DNA of 64,000 nucleotides from Hyphomonadaceae bacterium. Lineage in GTDB: Bacteria > Pseudomonadota > Alphaproteobacteria > Caulobacterales > Aquidulcibacteraceae. The notes beneath the pieces were generated by a model that was not told the origin of the DNA, ran no database searches, and was given only the letters and a program-made list of their open reading frames with translations. Every line of letters begins with the position of its first letter. Position 1 is the stretch's first letter. Location: positions 248,001 through 312,000 of the forward strand of contig JAEUMP010000002.1 in assembly GCA_016791445.1 (NCBI GenBank). Reading direction: 5' to 3'. The position numbers and the translations under genes are program-made. Shown here one piece after another: positions 1-10,869 of the stretch.

Positions 1-1284
<1,284 letters not shown>

Positions 1285-1291
1285 CTCGCGG

Positions 1292-1753
1292 ATGCATCTG
1301 GCGCAGATCAACATCGCCCGGTTGCTCCATCCGCAGGATGATCCCCGCGTCGCGGAGTTCATGGACAATCTCGATGCGGTGAACGCCGTCGCGGAGCGGT
1401 CGCCGGGCTTTGTCTGGCGCTTCAAGGACGAGAGCGGCAATGCGACGGACACGCAGGCCTTCGACGATCCGCAGATCATCGTGAACCTTAGCGTTTGGGA
1501 AAGCGCCGAGGCGCTCGAACAGTTCGTGTTCAGGACCGTGCACAAGCAGTTCTACGGCAAGCGCCGCGCGTGGTTCGATCCGGCGTTCGGGCCGGCGCTC
1601 GCGCTCTGGTGGATCGAAGCGGGTACGACGCCCACGCTCGACGAGGCGCTCGCGCGCTGGCGCAAGCTGCGTGACGAAGGGCCGGGCGCGGACGTGTTCG
1701 GCTGGGAAGGCGCAGGCGCCGCCGAACTGTGGAAGACCGCGCGCTGCGGGTGA
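1292..1753 (+). CDS. DUF3291 domain protein
   Basis: A 153-residue soluble protein of the DUF3291 family, which has a ferredoxin-like fold related to antibiotic-biosynthesis monooxygenases; no reaction is established for it. Family features seen are the start MHLAQINIARL, the central stretch SPGFVWRFKDESG, the segment IVNLSVWESAEALEQFVF and a late tryptophan-rich stretch (ALWWIEAG). No signal peptide or membrane helix is visible. It begins 7 bases after the nuoF stop, so it is probably transcribed with nuoF. Any role in complex I is unproven; the position may reflect chance insertion into the operon. Confidence 0.85.
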   Translation: MHLAQINIARLLHPQDDPRVAEFMDNLDAVNAVAERSPGFVWRFKDESGNATDTQAFDDPQIIVNLSVWESAEALEQFVFRTVHKQFYGKRRAWFDPAFGPALALWWIEAGTTPTLDEALARWRKLRDEGPGADVFGWEGAGAAELWKTARCG

Positions 1754-1788
1754 GCGGGGATGCGCCCGGTCGCATGAACTTCCAGTAG

Positions 1789-1856
1789 GGGGAAACGCGA
1801 AGGCTATTCCCCTCGCGACAAGGACCGCCGGCGCCCCGCCGGCAAAGCGTTTCCCC
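1789..1856. repeat. Nested inverted repeats in intergenic DNA
   Basis: GGGGAAACGC at 1789-1798 is repeated exactly inverted at 1847-1856 (GCGTTTCCCC). Between the arms lies a second hairpin, GCCGGC (1827-1832) and GCCGGC (1838-1843) around a 5-base loop. It falls in the 245-base gap between the DUF3291 gene and the next small gene. It could be a structured leader or processing site; no T tract follows, so it is not a standard terminator. Confidence 0.5.
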
Positions 1857-1998
1857 TTGGCGCACAAGGAGGTCGGCGAGGGCGCCGGCGGTGCTGACCA
1901 GAAAAAACAGCAAAACAATCCGACCGGGTCCAGACCCGAGTCACGCTCTTCCCACGTCGCGTCGGAATGGTTCCGCCGCCTCGAAGAGGAGAGCACAC

Positions 1999-2493
1999 AT
2001 GCAGATCGCGAAACCCTTGCGTCACCGCCGCAGCGCTTACGCCGCCGCCGCGCGCGACCTGCATTTGTGGCTGCTCGACGTGATGGCGTGGCTGATGGCG
2101 CGTGTGCGCCCGCCTCGATTCATGCGCCTCGATTTCCAGGCGGAGCTTCGCAAAGCGCGCCGCGACATCCGCATGCTGATCTTTCTCGCCATGTGCTCGC
2201 GGATGACGTTTCGCGTCGACAGGGCGGTCTTCACCGTCAGGCCGCACGGCATGTCGGGCTATCAACGGCGGCGCATGCGCCTTCTGCGGGCGTACACGCG
2301 CGGCGTATCCCTGCGCACGGTCCGCGACATGCGCGATGCACTGCGCGATTTCGACCGCACGGTGACACGCGCGCTGGCGCGGCTGCCGAGGAAGGGCGGG
2401 GTGCTCGGCGCCATCGTCACGGTGATTGCTGTGACCATCGCTCTGCGCACGAACGCGCCTGCAGCTGCCGCCGAAGCCGCAGATACGTCATGA
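1999..2493 (+). CDS. Hypothetical basic protein with C-terminal membrane segment
   Basis: A 164-residue protein that I do not recognise. The ATG at 1999 is preceded by a good ribosome-binding site (GAAGAGGAGA, 6-16 bases upstream) and is preferred to in-frame starts further upstream. The protein is rich in arginine, with several arginine-rich amphipathic stretches (such as LRKARRDIRM and GYQRRRMRLLRAYTRG). One hydrophobic segment near the C-terminus (GVLGAIVTVIAVTIAL) is followed by an alanine-rich tail. This suggests a small membrane-associated protein with a basic cytoplasmic part. It lies between nuoF and nuoG; no function can be assigned. Confidence 0.6.
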   Translation: MQIAKPLRHRRSAYAAAARDLHLWLLDVMAWLMARVRPPRFMRLDFQAELRKARRDIRMLIFLAMCSRMTFRVDRAVFTVRPHGMSGYQRRRMRLLRAYTRGVSLRTVRDMRDALRDFDRTVTRALARLPRKGGVLGAIVTVIAVTIALRTNAPAAAAEAADTS

Positions 2494-2621
2494 GTCCTGA
2501 ACGCCGACCGCGCAGCGCCCGATGCGCATTGAGACTGCAATTCACGCGAGATTCGTCGGAGTCTGGCGGCGCCCGCGCATGCGCAGCGGGTGCTGCGCGG
2601 TCCGGCGCCAATAGCCGCGCT

Positions 2622-3470
2622 CTACTGCGTCACCTTTGTCGCGAACGCCGTCACATCCTCGAGCGTCGGCGCGCGATTGCGGAAGGGCCGCGACAGCGCC
2701 AGCGCGATGCCCGCGTGATCGACGCCCGGATAGATCTTCACCTCCGCGTGCGCGCCCGCGGCGACCAGGTCGCGGCCCAGACGGTGCGAATTGCGCATCA
2801 GCACGCGGGTGTCGGCGTCCCCGTGCAGCAGCAGGGCAGGCGGCGCGTCGGCGCGCACGAAGGTCACCGGCTGCACGGCTTCCGGTTCGGGATACGCCCC
2901 GAACGCGTCGCGCAGCACGCCCTCCTCCTTGGGATCGAACCTGTAGGCGCCCGCAAGGCCGATCACCCCGCGCACCGCCGACGCCGGCACCTCGCCGCGC
3001 GCGAGCAGACGCCGGTCGAGCGCCACCATCATCGCGATGTGCGCGCCGGCCGAGTGGCCCATCAGCACCATCCGGTCGGGATCGCCGCCGAAGCGGGCGG
3101 CGTTGCGGTAGGCCCAGGCGGTCGCCGCCGCCGCATCGTCGACAAAGGCGGGGAAGGGATGCTCGGGCGCGAGCCGGTAGTCCGGCACGACGACGACAAA
3201 GCCCTGCGCCGCCAGCGCCCGGGCCGCCCACGCGTAGTCCTGACGCCGTCCGGAGTTCCACGCGCCCCCGTAGATGAAAACGATGACCGGGCGCGGCGAT
3301 GCGGCGGGCGCGGGGTAGATGTCGAGCTTCTGGCGGAGGCCCTCGCCATAGGCGATCGCCCGGGTCGCGGGCCCTGTCGCACCGTCCTTCGGCGTCACCG
3401 TATTGAACAGCGCGATCGGCGAACAGGCGGCGGCGATGAGGGCGAGCATGACGGTAATCCAGAGGCGCAT
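2622..3470 (-). CDS. Alpha/beta hydrolase (esterase), probable lipoprotein
   Basis: A 282-residue carboxylesterase of the BD-FAE / kynurenine-formamidase-like branch of the alpha/beta-hydrolase fold. The start at 3470 gives a signal sequence (MRLWITVMLALIAAAC) ending in a lipobox-like cysteine at residue 16, so the protein is probably exported and lipid-anchored; the lipobox is AAAC rather than the ideal form. Catalytic features are the oxyanion loop VFIYGGAWNSG (Tyr where many relatives have His), nucleophile GHSAG, acid in HGDADTRV and histidine in GVDHAGI. It is antisense inside the nuo cluster and divergent from the YciI gene. Substrate unknown. The frame stays open far upstream, but only the part from 3470 is protein-like. 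Confidence 0.85.
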   Translation of the reverse strand: MRLWITVMLALIAAACSPIALFNTVTPKDGATGPATRAIAYGEGLRQKLDIYPAPAASPRPVIVFIYGGAWNSGRRQDYAWAARALAAQGFVVVVPDYRLAPEHPFPAFVDDAAAATAWAYRNAARFGGDPDRMVLMGHSAGAHIAMMVALDRRLLARGEVPASAVRGVIGLAGAYRFDPKEEGVLRDAFGAYPEPEAVQPVTFVRADAPPALLLHGDADTRVLMRNSHRLGRDLVAAGAHAEVKIYPGVDHAGIALALSRPFRNRAPTLEDVTAFATKVTQ

Positions 3471-3560
3471 GACAGGTTCCTGACGGCGGCAAGGTGCAAT
3501 ACGAACGGGACCGGCGGCGGGATCCGGAGGTCCTGCGCGGCATTTCAGGCCGGAGTCACC

Positions 3561-3866
3561 ATGGGCGATCGTCACTTCCTTCTGCTTTATGATCTCGCGC
3601 CCGACTATCTGGAGCGGCGGGGCCTGTTCCGGTCGGCGCACCTCGATCTGGCGCGGGCGGCGGTGGCGCGGGGCGAGCTGGTCCTTGGCGGCGCGCTCGC
3701 GGACCCGGCCGATCAGGCGGTGCTGCTGTTCAAGGGGCAGGGGCCGGAGGCCGCCGAAGCGTTCGCCCGGGCCGACCCCTACGTCGCCAACGGCCTCGTG
3801 CGCGCCTGGAGGGTGCGCGTCTGGACCACGGTCGTGGGCCCGGAGGCGTCGACGCCGGTCGTGTAG
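3561..3866 (+). CDS. YciI family protein
   Basis: A 101-residue YciI-like protein (small alpha/beta ferredoxin-like fold). Typical features are the N-terminal beta strand FLLLYDLAPDYLERR, the LARAAVARGELVLGGAL helix-strand (relatives carry a conserved histidine or aspartate here), the aliphatic strand AVLLFKG and the closing segment ADPYVANGLVRAWRVR. The ATG at 3561 has GGAG about 7 bases upstream. Members are small soluble proteins, some acting as dehalogenase-like or stress-related enzymes, and many have no known reaction. It is the last accessory gene before nuoG and is divergent from the lipoprotein esterase. Confidence 0.85.
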   Translation: MGDRHFLLLYDLAPDYLERRGLFRSAHLDLARAAVARGELVLGGALADPADQAVLLFKGQGPEAAEAFARADPYVANGLVRAWRVRVWTTVVGPEASTPVV

Positions 3867-4023
3867 CCCTGTGGATAACCCGACCCGCATGGCCACCGTG
3901 CGTCGCGGGTTCGGGTCGGTGTCCGATAGCCTCTTGCGATCCGTTCTCAGTGCATGCGCCAAGGCCCGGCCTGCGCCTTCCGGACCCCTTGATGCGACGC
4001 AGCAAATAGGCTCAACACCCCGC

Positions 4024-4051
4024 AACACTTTCCGGGATTCCGGAAAGTGTT
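4024..4051 (+). promoter_or_regulatory. Perfect 12-bp inverted repeat just before nuoG
   Basis: AACACTTTCCGG (4024-4035) and CCGGAAAGTGTT (4040-4051) form a perfect 12-bp inverted repeat around a 4-base GATT spacer. It ends 10 bases before the nuoG ATG at 4062. As RNA it would be a strong hairpin abutting the ribosome-binding region; as DNA it could be an operator. No T run follows, so it is not a normal terminator. Function is inferred only. Confidence 0.6.
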
Positions 4052-4061
4052 CAGGCTTAGC

Positions 4062-6137
4062 ATGACCAAGATTCTCATCGACGGCGTCGAGATCGACGTC
4101 CCACCCGACTACTCTTTGCTGCAGGCGTGCGAAGCGGCCGGCGCGGAGATTCCGCGCTTCTGCTATCACGAGCGCCTGTCGGTGGCCGGCAATTGCCGGA
4201 TGTGTCTGGTGGAAGTGAAGGGCGCGCCGAAGCCGGTCGCGTCGTGCGCACAGCAGGTGAAGGATCAACGTCCGGGCCCGAACGGCGAACCGCCGGCCGT
4301 GCTCACGAAGTCGCCGCTGGTGAGGAAAGCGCGCGAAGGGGTGATGGAGTTTCTCCTCATCAACCACCCGCTCGACTGCCCGATCTGCGACCAGGGCGGC
4401 GAATGCGACCTGCAGGACCAGTCCGTCGCCTATGGCCGCTCCGCCACGCGCTTCGACGAGAACAAGCGTGCGGTCGAAGAGAAATTCATGGGCCCGCTCG
4501 TGAAGACGGTGATGACGCGCTGCATCCAGTGCACGCGCTGCGTCCGCTTCGTGACCGAGGTCGCCGGCGTTCCCGAGATCGGCGCGACCGGTCGCGGCGA
4601 GGACATGGAAATCACGACCTATCTGGAGAAATCGCTCACCTCCGAGCTCTCCGCGAACGTAATCGATCTCTGCCCGGTCGGCGCGCTGACCTCAAAGCCC
4701 TACGCCTTCAACGCGCGCCCCTGGGAGCTGACCAAAACAGAGTCCGTCGACGTGATGGACGCCCTCGGCTCCAACATCCGCATCGACGCGCGCGGCGACG
4801 AAGTGCTCCGCGTGCTGCCGCGCGTGAACGAAGAGATCAACGAGGAGTGGATCTCCGACAAGACGCGCTTCGCGGTCGACGGTCTGAAGTATCAGCGCCT
4901 CGATCGTCCTTATGTGCGCCGTGACGGCAAACTGACGCCCGTCACTTGGGACGAAGCGCTCACCGCCACCGCGCAGGCGCTGCGCGCGAGCCCGGACCGC
5001 ATCGGCGCCATCGCCGGCGATCTCGCCTGCGCGGAAAGCATGAAGGCGACGCTCGATCTGCTCGGCGGGCTCGGCGTGAAGAATTTCGACAGCGGCGCCG
5101 GACACCTCGCGGGCGCGTCGCGGCAAGGCTGGTTGTTCAACAGCACGATCCTCGGCATCGAAGATGCCGATGTGATCCTGCTTGTTGGCGTCAATCCCCG
5201 GCTCGAAGCCGCGGTGCTCAACGCCCGGCTGCGCAAAGTCTGGCTGCGCGGCGACGTCCGCATCGGTCTGATCGGCGAGCGCGCCGACCTTAACTACGAC
5301 TACGAGCACCTCGGCGCCGGCGCGACGTCCATCGCCGATCTCGGCAAGGGCGGCGCGTTCTTCGATGCGCTGAAGGCCGCCCAGAAGCCCCTGGTCATTG
5401 TCGGCGCGGGCCTGTCCGCCGCAGCGTTGCGTGCAGCCGGAAAACTCGCGGCGAGCGTGGGCGTCGTGAAGGACGGCTGGAACGGCTGGAGTGTGCTGCA
5501 CACGGGCGCCTCCCACGTCGGCGCGCTCGATCTGGGCTTCGCGCCGAAGGGTGGTTCGCTGACGCGGTCGCAAATGGTTGCGGCGGTCAATGACGGCAAG
5601 CTCGACACGCTGTTCCTGCTCGGCGTCGATGACGGTCCGTTGCCGGAAAAGGGCAGGGCGACCGTCATCTACCTGGGCACCCATGGAGACGCGGGCGCGC
5701 ACATCGCCGACATCATTCTCCCGGGCGCGGCCTATGCCGAAAAGAACGCGACCTGGGTGAACATGGAAGGCCGCGTGCAGTACGGCCGGCGCGCTGCGTT
5801 TCCAAAGGGCGATGCGCGGGAAGACTGGTCGATCCTGCGGGCGCTCTCGGCGGTCATGGGCAAGACGCTTCCCTACGACTCGCTCGCCGCGCTGCGCGCG
5901 AAGATGATCGCCGATCACCCGACCTTTGGCGCCGTCGACTACGCGCCGGGCGCGGCGGACGCCGATGGGTTTGATCCTGCTTTGGTGGGCGCCGAGGGGA
6001 CGGCGAGCGCCGAACCGTTCCGCACCGCCGTGCGCGACTTCTATTTCACGAACCCGATCGCCCGTGCGAGCCGCACAATGGCGGACTGCTCCAAATCGGC
6101 ATCGGGCGTCGATGCGTCGAAGGTGGCGGCTGAATGA
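4062..6137 (+). CDS. nuoG: NADH-quinone oxidoreductase subunit G
   Basis: A 691-residue large iron-sulfur subunit of the complex I peripheral arm. The N-terminal ferredoxin-like 2Fe-2S domain has [16 protein letters not shown]. The His/Cys-ligated N5-type 4Fe-4S motif is [16 protein letters not shown] (about residues 102-118), and another cluster motif is [11 protein letters not shown] (about 153-163). A molybdopterin-oxidoreductase-like domain with no catalytic role follows to the C-terminus. The start is taken as ATG 4062 ([12 protein letters not shown], the usual family N-terminus) rather than the in-frame GTG at 4047, which lies inside the inverted repeat. It overlaps nuoH by 4 bases (ATGA), which suggests translational coupling. 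Confidence 0.97.
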   Translation: MTKILIDGVEIDVPPDYSLLQACEAAGAEIPRFCYHERLSVAGNCRMCLVEVKGAPKPVASCAQQVKDQRPGPNGEPPAVLTKSPLVRKAREGVMEFLLINHPLDCPICDQGGECDLQDQSVAYGRSATRFDENKRAVEEKFMGPLVKTVMTRCIQCTRCVRFVTEVAGVPEIGATGRGEDMEITTYLEKSLTSELSANVIDLCPVGALTSKPYAFNARPWELTKTESVDVMDALGSNIRIDARGDEVLRVLPRVNEEINEEWISDKTRFAVDGLKYQRLDRPYVRRDGKLTPVTWDEALTATAQALRASPDRIGAIAGDLACAESMKATLDLLGGLGVKNFDSGAGHLAGASRQGWLFNSTILGIEDADVILLVGVNPRLEAAVLNARLRKVWLRGDVRIGLIGERADLNYDYEHLGAGATSIADLGKGGAFFDALKAAQKPLVIVGAGLSAAALRAAGKLAASVGVVKDGWNGWSVLHTGASHVGALDLGFAPKGGSLTRSQMVAAVNDGKLDTLFLLGVDDGPLPEKGRATVIYLGTHGDAGAHIADIILPGAAYAEKNATWVNMEGRVQYGRRAAFPKGDAREDWSILRALSAVMGKTLPYDSLAALRAKMIADHPTFGAVDYAPGAADADGFDPALVGAEGTASAEPFRTAVRDFYFTNPIARASRTMADCSKSASGVDASKVAAE

Positions 6138-7240
6138 ACCCCGCTGTCGACTACGTTCCGTTCATCACGCTCGACCCCGGCGTCGAGTGGGCGCTCATGA
6201 AGACGGGCCAGATCCTGGCGATCATGGTCATGCTGCTTCTTTCGCTGGCGTTCCTGCTGCTGTTCGACCGCAAGGTCTGGGCGGCGGTGCAGCTGCGCAA
6301 GGGCCCCAATGTCGTGGGTCCGTTCGGCCTCTTCCAGTCCTTCGCCGACTTCTTGAAGTTCGTGATGAAGGAAATCGTCATCCCGGCGGGCGCGAACAAG
6401 ACCGTCTTCATCCTCGCGCCGCTGCTGACGTTCACGTTGGCGTTCGCGACATGGGCGGTCGTGCCGATCGCACCGGGCTGGGTGGTGTCGAACCTCAATG
6501 TCGGCATCCTCTACCTGTTCGCGATCTCGTCGCTCGGCGTCTACGGCATCATCATGGGCGGCTGGGCGTCGAACTCGAAGTATCCGTTCCTCGGCGGTCT
6601 TCGTTCCGCGGCGCAGATGGTGAGCTACGAGGTCTCGATCGGCTTTGTGCTGATCACGGTGCTGCTGCTCGTGGGCTCGCTGAACCTGACCTCGATCGTC
6701 GACAACCAGCGCGACGGCATCTGGATGTGGCACGCCTTCCGCATCTTCAATGTCGCGGAGTTTCCGGCGAACCTGCTGATCGGCGCCGTGATGTTCGCGA
6801 TGCTGGTGATCTTCTTCATCTCCGCGCTCGCGGAGACGAACCGCCCGCCCTTCGATCTGCCGGAAGCGGAATCAGAGCTCGTCGCGGGTTATCAGGTCGA
6901 ATACTCGTCGACGCCGTATCTGCTCTTCATGATCGGCGAGTACCTGAACATCACGCTCATGTGCGCGATGATCAACATCCTGTTCCTGGGCGGCTGGCAC
7001 CTGCCGTGGGGTCCCGTGGACAATGAGTGGCTCGGCTTCCTGATTTTCTACGCCAAGCTCTGGGCCATGTTCTTCATGTTCGCGATGGTGAAAGCGATCG
7101 TGCCGCGCTACCGCTACGATCAGCTCATGCGTCTGGGCTGGAAGATCTTCCTGCCGACGTCGCTCGTCGCGGTGGCGATCGCCGCCGGATACGTCACCTA
7201 TATCGGGCGCCCCGCGCTCACCACGGTCGCTGGCGGATGA
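6134..7240 (+). CDS. nuoH: NADH-quinone oxidoreductase subunit H
   Basis: A 368-residue membrane subunit that forms much of the quinone-binding chamber at the junction of the two arms of complex I. About eight hydrophobic helices are visible. Family motifs include [20 protein letters not shown] near residue 40-57 and the acidic quinone-site loop [20 protein letters not shown], followed by [13 protein letters not shown]. The length is slightly above the E. coli protein and fits alphaproteobacterial ones. It starts inside the nuoG stop codon and is followed 11 bases later by nuoI. Confidence 0.98.
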   Translation: MNPAVDYVPFITLDPGVEWALMKTGQILAIMVMLLLSLAFLLLFDRKVWAAVQLRKGPNVVGPFGLFQSFADFLKFVMKEIVIPAGANKTVFILAPLLTFTLAFATWAVVPIAPGWVVSNLNVGILYLFAISSLGVYGIIMGGWASNSKYPFLGGLRSAAQMVSYEVSIGFVLITVLLLVGSLNLTSIVDNQRDGIWMWHAFRIFNVAEFPANLLIGAVMFAMLVIFFISALAETNRPPFDLPEAESELVAGYQVEYSSTPYLLFMIGEYLNITLMCAMINILFLGGWHLPWGPVDNEWLGFLIFYAKLWAMFFMFAMVKAIVPRYRYDQLMRLGWKIFLPTSLVAVAIAAGYVTYIGRPALTTVAGG

Positions 7241-7251
7241 GGAGCCGATAG

Positions 7252-7740
7252 ATGTCCCGCATCCTTCAGGCCGCCAAGGGCGCACTCATGCTCGACATGA
7301 TCGGGGGCTTCGCCCTCGGCATGAAGTATTTCTTCCGTCGCAAAGCGACGGTGAACTATCCCTTCGAGAAAGGCCCGCTCAGCCCGCGCTTCCGGGGCGA
7401 GCACGCCTTGCGCCGCTACGCGAACGGCGAGGAACGCTGCATCGCCTGCAAGCTGTGCGAGGCGATCTGTCCGGCGCAGGCCATCGTCATCGAGGCCGAG
7501 CCGCGCGAGGACGGCTCGCGCCGCACCACGCGCTACGACATCGACATGACCAAGTGCATCTATTGCGGCTACTGCCAGGAGGCGTGCCCCGTGGATGCGA
7601 TCGTTGAAGGGCCGAACTTCGAGTTCGCCACCGAGACCCGGGAAGAGCTGTTCTACGACAAGGAACGTCTGCTCGCGAACGGGGACCGTTGGGAGCGCGA
7701 GATAGCCAAGAACCTGGAACTGGATGCGCCCTACCGCTGA
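7252..7740 (+). CDS. nuoI: NADH-quinone oxidoreductase subunit I
   Basis: A 162-residue ferredoxin-type subunit that carries clusters N6a and N6b and connects the NuoG chain to the terminal cluster near quinone. Two complete 4Fe-4S motifs are seen: [12 protein letters not shown] (from residue 63) and [12 protein letters not shown] (from residue 102). An amphipathic N-terminal helix ([19 protein letters not shown]) anchors it to the membrane arm. A ribosome-binding sequence GAGG lies 9-12 bases upstream of ATG 7252. Confidence 0.98.
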   Translation: MSRILQAAKGALMLDMIGGFALGMKYFFRRKATVNYPFEKGPLSPRFRGEHALRRYANGEERCIACKLCEAICPAQAIVIEAEPREDGSRRTTRYDIDMTKCIYCGYCQEACPVDAIVEGPNFEFATETREELFYDKERLLANGDRWEREIAKNLELDAPYR

Positions 7741-7760
7741 GGCGGGCGCGGGGAGGAACG

Positions 7761-8366
7761 ATGCTGGAGGCGATCGCCTTCTATCTGCTGGCGGGTGTCG
7801 CGGTGCTTTCGGCCTTTGCGGTCGTCGCCGCGCGCAACCCCGTGCACTCCGTGCTGTTCCTTATCCTGACGTTCTTCAACGCGGCGGGTCTCTTCGTGCT
7901 GCTCGGCGCGGAGTTCCTCGCGATGCTGTTGATCGTCGTCTATGTCGGCGCGGTCGCGGTGCTCTTCCTCTTCGTCGTCATGATGCTCGACGTCGACTTC
8001 GTGGAGCTGAAGCAGGGCTTCCTCAAATACATGCCGCTCGGCGGTCTGGTCGGCGCGTTCCTTCTCGGTGAGCTCATTCTCGTGACGAGCGCGGTGCGCG
8101 GGTCCGGGCTCTATACCGATAGTCCCGCAGGGCTGCCGGACGGGGTCACCAACGCCGAACGTATCGGGCGCGTGCTCTACACGGACTATCTCCTCCTGTT
8201 CCAGCTCGCGGGCCTCGTGCTCTTCGTGGCGATGATCGGGGCGATCGTGCTGACGCTGCGTCGCCGCGACGGGGTAAAGCGGCAGGACATCCACAAGCAG
8301 GTCGGTCGCACGCGCAAGCAGGGCGTGGAGTCCAAGGACGTGCTTCCCGGACAAGGTCTGGGGTAA
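7761..8366 (+). CDS. nuoJ: NADH-quinone oxidoreductase subunit J
   Basis: A 201-residue membrane subunit of complex I with five predicted helices, including the conserved transmembrane helix 3 with its pi-bulge region (GAEFLAMLLIVVYVGAVAVL). The start is ATG 7761, preceded by GGGGAGGAACG; an in-frame ATG further upstream lies inside nuoI. The C-terminal tail is basic and hydrophilic (RRRDGVKRQDIHKQVGRTRK), as in other alphaproteobacteria. It helps couple quinone chemistry to proton movement. Confidence 0.97.
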   Translation: MLEAIAFYLLAGVAVLSAFAVVAARNPVHSVLFLILTFFNAAGLFVLLGAEFLAMLLIVVYVGAVAVLFLFVVMMLDVDFVELKQGFLKYMPLGGLVGAFLLGELILVTSAVRGSGLYTDSPAGLPDGVTNAERIGRVLYTDYLLLFQLAGLVLFVAMIGAIVLTLRRRDGVKRQDIHKQVGRTRKQGVESKDVLPGQGLG

Positions 8367-8378
8367 GGGGCTCGGCTG

Positions 8379-8687
8379 ATGCAGATCGGACTGGAACACT
8401 ACCTCGCGGTGGCGGCGGCGCTCTTCACGATCGGCGTCTTCGGCATTTTCGTGAACCGCAAGAACATCATCATCATCCTGATGTCGATCGAGCTGGTCCT
8501 GCTCTCGGTGAACATCAACCTCGTCGCGTTCTCGAGCTTCCTCGGCAATATCGAGGGCCAAATCTTCGCGATGTTCGTGCTGACGGTGGCGGCGGCGGAG
8601 GCGGCCGTGGGGCTCGCCATCCTCGTCACCTATTTCCGCAACCGCGGCGACATCGCCGTGGAAGATCTCAACCTGATGAAGGGCTGA
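8379..8687 (+). CDS. nuoK: NADH-quinone oxidoreductase subunit K
   Basis: A 102-residue three-helix membrane subunit (NuoK/ND4L). The conserved glutamates within helices 2 and 3, important for proton transfer, are visible in [17 protein letters not shown] and [14 protein letters not shown]. It sits between nuoJ and nuoL with short gaps (12 and 7 bases), the standard order. Confidence 0.98.
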   Translation: MQIGLEHYLAVAAALFTIGVFGIFVNRKNIIIILMSIELVLLSVNINLVAFSSFLGNIEGQIFAMFVLTVAAAEAAVGLAILVTYFRNRGDIAVEDLNLMKG

Positions 8688-8694
8688 CGCCACA

Positions 8695-10869
8695 ATGGGC
8701 TTCGAGCCGATCATCGTTCTCGCGCCGCTGTTCGCGGCTGTCGTTGCCGGCCTCGGCCAGCGTTTCATCGGCGACAAGCCGGCGATGGCGCTCACCACGG
8801 GCGTCCTCGGGCTCTCGCTGGCGCTCTCGCTCTATACCTTCGTCGACTATATCTGGCTGGGCGGCGAAGCGCGGCTGATCGAGCTCTTCAAGTTCATCGA
8901 CGTTGGCGGCTTTTCGTCCACCTGGTCGATCCGGATCGACACCATGTCGGTCATCATGCTCGTCGTGGTGACGAGCGTCTCGTTCCTCGTGCACCTCTAT
9001 TCGTGGGGGTACATGGCGGAAGATCCGCACCGTGCGCGGTTCTTCGCCTATCTCTCCTTCTTCACCTTCGCGATGCTCGCGCTGGTGACGGCAAACGACT
9101 TCCTGCAAATGTTCTTCGGCTGGGAAGGGGTGGGCGTCGCGTCCTACCTGCTGATCGGCTTCTGGTACGACAAGCGCAGCGCCAACGACGCGGCGATCAA
9201 GGCGTTCGTGGTCAACCGCGTGGGAGACTTCGGCTTCGCCCTCGGCATCATGGCATGCTTCTTCCTCTACGGTTCGATCCGGTTCGACGAGGTTTTCGCC
9301 GCCGCGGCCGCCAATCCGACGCTGGTGCTCGATCTCCAGCTCTTCCAGGTCCCCGCGATCGAGGCGGTGTGCCTGTTGTTGTTCATCGGCGCGATGGGCA
9401 AGTCGGCGCAGTTCTTCCTGCACGTCTGGCTGCCGGACGCAATGGAAGGCCCCACGCCGGTTTCCGCGCTGATCCACGCGGCGACCATGGTGACCGCCGG
9501 CGTCTTCATGGTCTGCCGCTGCTCGCCGCTCTACGAGATGGCGCCCTACGCGGCGGCATTCGTCACCATCGTCGGCGCGGTGACGGCGCTCTTCGCCGCG
9601 ACCGTCGGTCTCGCGCAGAACGACATCAAACGCGTCGTCGCGTACTCCACCTGCTCGCAGCTCGGCTACATGTTCTTCGCGGCGGGCGTCGGCGCCTATG
9701 GCGCGGCGATGTTCCACCTCTTCACGCACGCCTTCTTCAAGGCGCTGCTCTTCCTCGGCGCCGGATCGGTGATCCACGGCCTGCACCACGAGCAGGACCT
9801 TCGCTACATGGGCGGTGTCCGCAAGCCCATGATGCTGACCTGGGTCATGATGCTGATCGGCACGCTGGCGCTCACCGGCGTCGGCATACCGGGCACGCAG
9901 ATCGGCTTCGCCGGTTTCTTCTCGAAGGACGCGATCATCGAAAGCGCCTTCGCGGCCAGCGAGACAGGGCGCACCTTCGCCGAGTTCGCGTTCTGGTGCG
10001 GCATCACGGCGGCGTTCCTGACGTCGTTCTATTCGTGGCGCCTCATGTTCATGGCGTTCGAAGGCAAGTTCCGTCCGAACCCGGACGCGCACCATCACGA
10101 CGGACACGCGCACGACGATCACGCGCACCATGGCGATCACCATCACGCCAAGCCCGCGGACGGCGTCGCGCCGGCGCACGAGTCACCGGCGGTGATGACA
10201 GTTCCACTCGTCGCGCTGGCGGCAGGGGCGGTGCTGGCGGGCGTGATGTTTGCGCCAATGTTCCTGCACGGTCAGGCTGATCAGTTCTGGCGCGGGGCGA
10301 TCGAACGCGCGCATGATCCGCTCAACCCCTCTGGCGGCGGACACGGTGGGGAGTCGGCGCACGCCGAAGCCGGACATGGCGACACGCATGCACCGGTCGC
10401 AGACCCACATGCGGCGCCTGCTGAAGCACACGGCGCAGGCGCGGAAGACCATGGCGGCGGCGGTCACCACGTTCCCGCCTGGGTCATGTGGGCGCCGTTC
10501 TTCGTGACCCTCGCTGGCTTCCTCCTTGCCTTGCCGCTCTATTTCTTCAGCCAGACGGCAGGCGCCACGATCGCGCGCGTATTCGCGCCCCTGAACGCCT
10601 TCCTGTCGCGCAAGTGGTACTTCGACGAACTCTATGATTTCGTCTTCATCAAAGGTGCGCGCGCGCTCGGAGACTTCTTCTGGAAGACCGGCGACAAGAA
10701 GGTGATCGACGGCCTCGGCCCCGACGGGTTCGCATCGGTCTCCAAGTTCACCGCGCGACAGATGCGCAAGACACAGACGGGCTTTGTGTACCACTACAGC
10801 TTCTTCATGCTGATCGCGGTGGCCGCCATCGGGGCCTACGCCATCTGGGCCGGTGGAGGCCTGCCGTGA
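8695..10869 (+). CDS. nuoL: NADH-quinone oxidoreductase subunit L with His-rich loops
   Basis: A 724-residue antiporter-like proton-pumping subunit, longer than the E. coli protein (about 613). The core motifs are conserved: [17 protein letters not shown] with the key glutamate, and [20 protein letters not shown] with the helix-7/8 lysine and histidine region. The extra length comes mostly from two hydrophilic inserts. A histidine/aspartate-rich loop spans about residues 466-484 (bases 10090-10146). A Gly/His/Ala-rich stretch spans about residues 547-593. The long lateral helix and final membrane helix follow the second insert. The stop overlaps the nuoM GTG start by 4 bases. Confidence 0.97.
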   Translation: MGFEPIIVLAPLFAAVVAGLGQRFIGDKPAMALTTGVLGLSLALSLYTFVDYIWLGGEARLIELFKFIDVGGFSSTWSIRIDTMSVIMLVVVTSVSFLVHLYSWGYMAEDPHRARFFAYLSFFTFAMLALVTANDFLQMFFGWEGVGVASYLLIGFWYDKRSANDAAIKAFVVNRVGDFGFALGIMACFFLYGSIRFDEVFAAAAANPTLVLDLQLFQVPAIEAVCLLLFIGAMGKSAQFFLHVWLPDAMEGPTPVSALIHAATMVTAGVFMVCRCSPLYEMAPYAAAFVTIVGAVTALFAATVGLAQNDIKRVVAYSTCSQLGYMFFAAGVGAYGAAMFHLFTHAFFKALLFLGAGSVIHGLHHEQDLRYMGGVRKPMMLTWVMMLIGTLALTGVGIPGTQIGFAGFFSKDAIIESAFAASETGRTFAEFAFWCGITAAFLTSFYSWRLMFMAFEGKFRPNPDAHHHDGHAHDDHAHHGDHHHAKPADGVAPAHESPAVMTVPLVALAAGAVLAGVMFAPMFLHGQADQFWRGAIERAHDPLNPSGGGHGGESAHAEAGHGDTHAPVADPHAAPAEAHGAGAEDHGGGGHHVPAWVMWAPFFVTLAGFLLALPLYFFSQTAGATIARVFAPLNAFLSRKWYFDELYDFVFIKGARALGDFFWKTGDKKVIDGLGPDGFASVSKFTARQMRKTQTGFVYHYSFFMLIAVAAIGAYAIWAGGGLP

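Noticed and set aside
1671-3866. A 731-residue plus-strand frame
   Set aside because: Open by composition alone; only the last 101 codons (YciI) are real, and most of it runs antisense to the esterase.
4047-4061. GTG start of nuoG inside the inverted repeat
   Set aside because: Family N-terminus begins MTKILIDG at 4062; the five extra residues are not conserved.
2622-4367. A 581-residue minus-strand frame covering the esterase
   Set aside because: Only the part from 3470 is protein-like, beginning with a signal sequence; the rest overlaps YciI and nuoG antisense.
10090-10470. His-rich stretch of nuoL as a frameshift or inserted element
   Set aside because: The frame is uninterrupted and conserved NuoL sequence resumes on both sides, so it is a natural loop.
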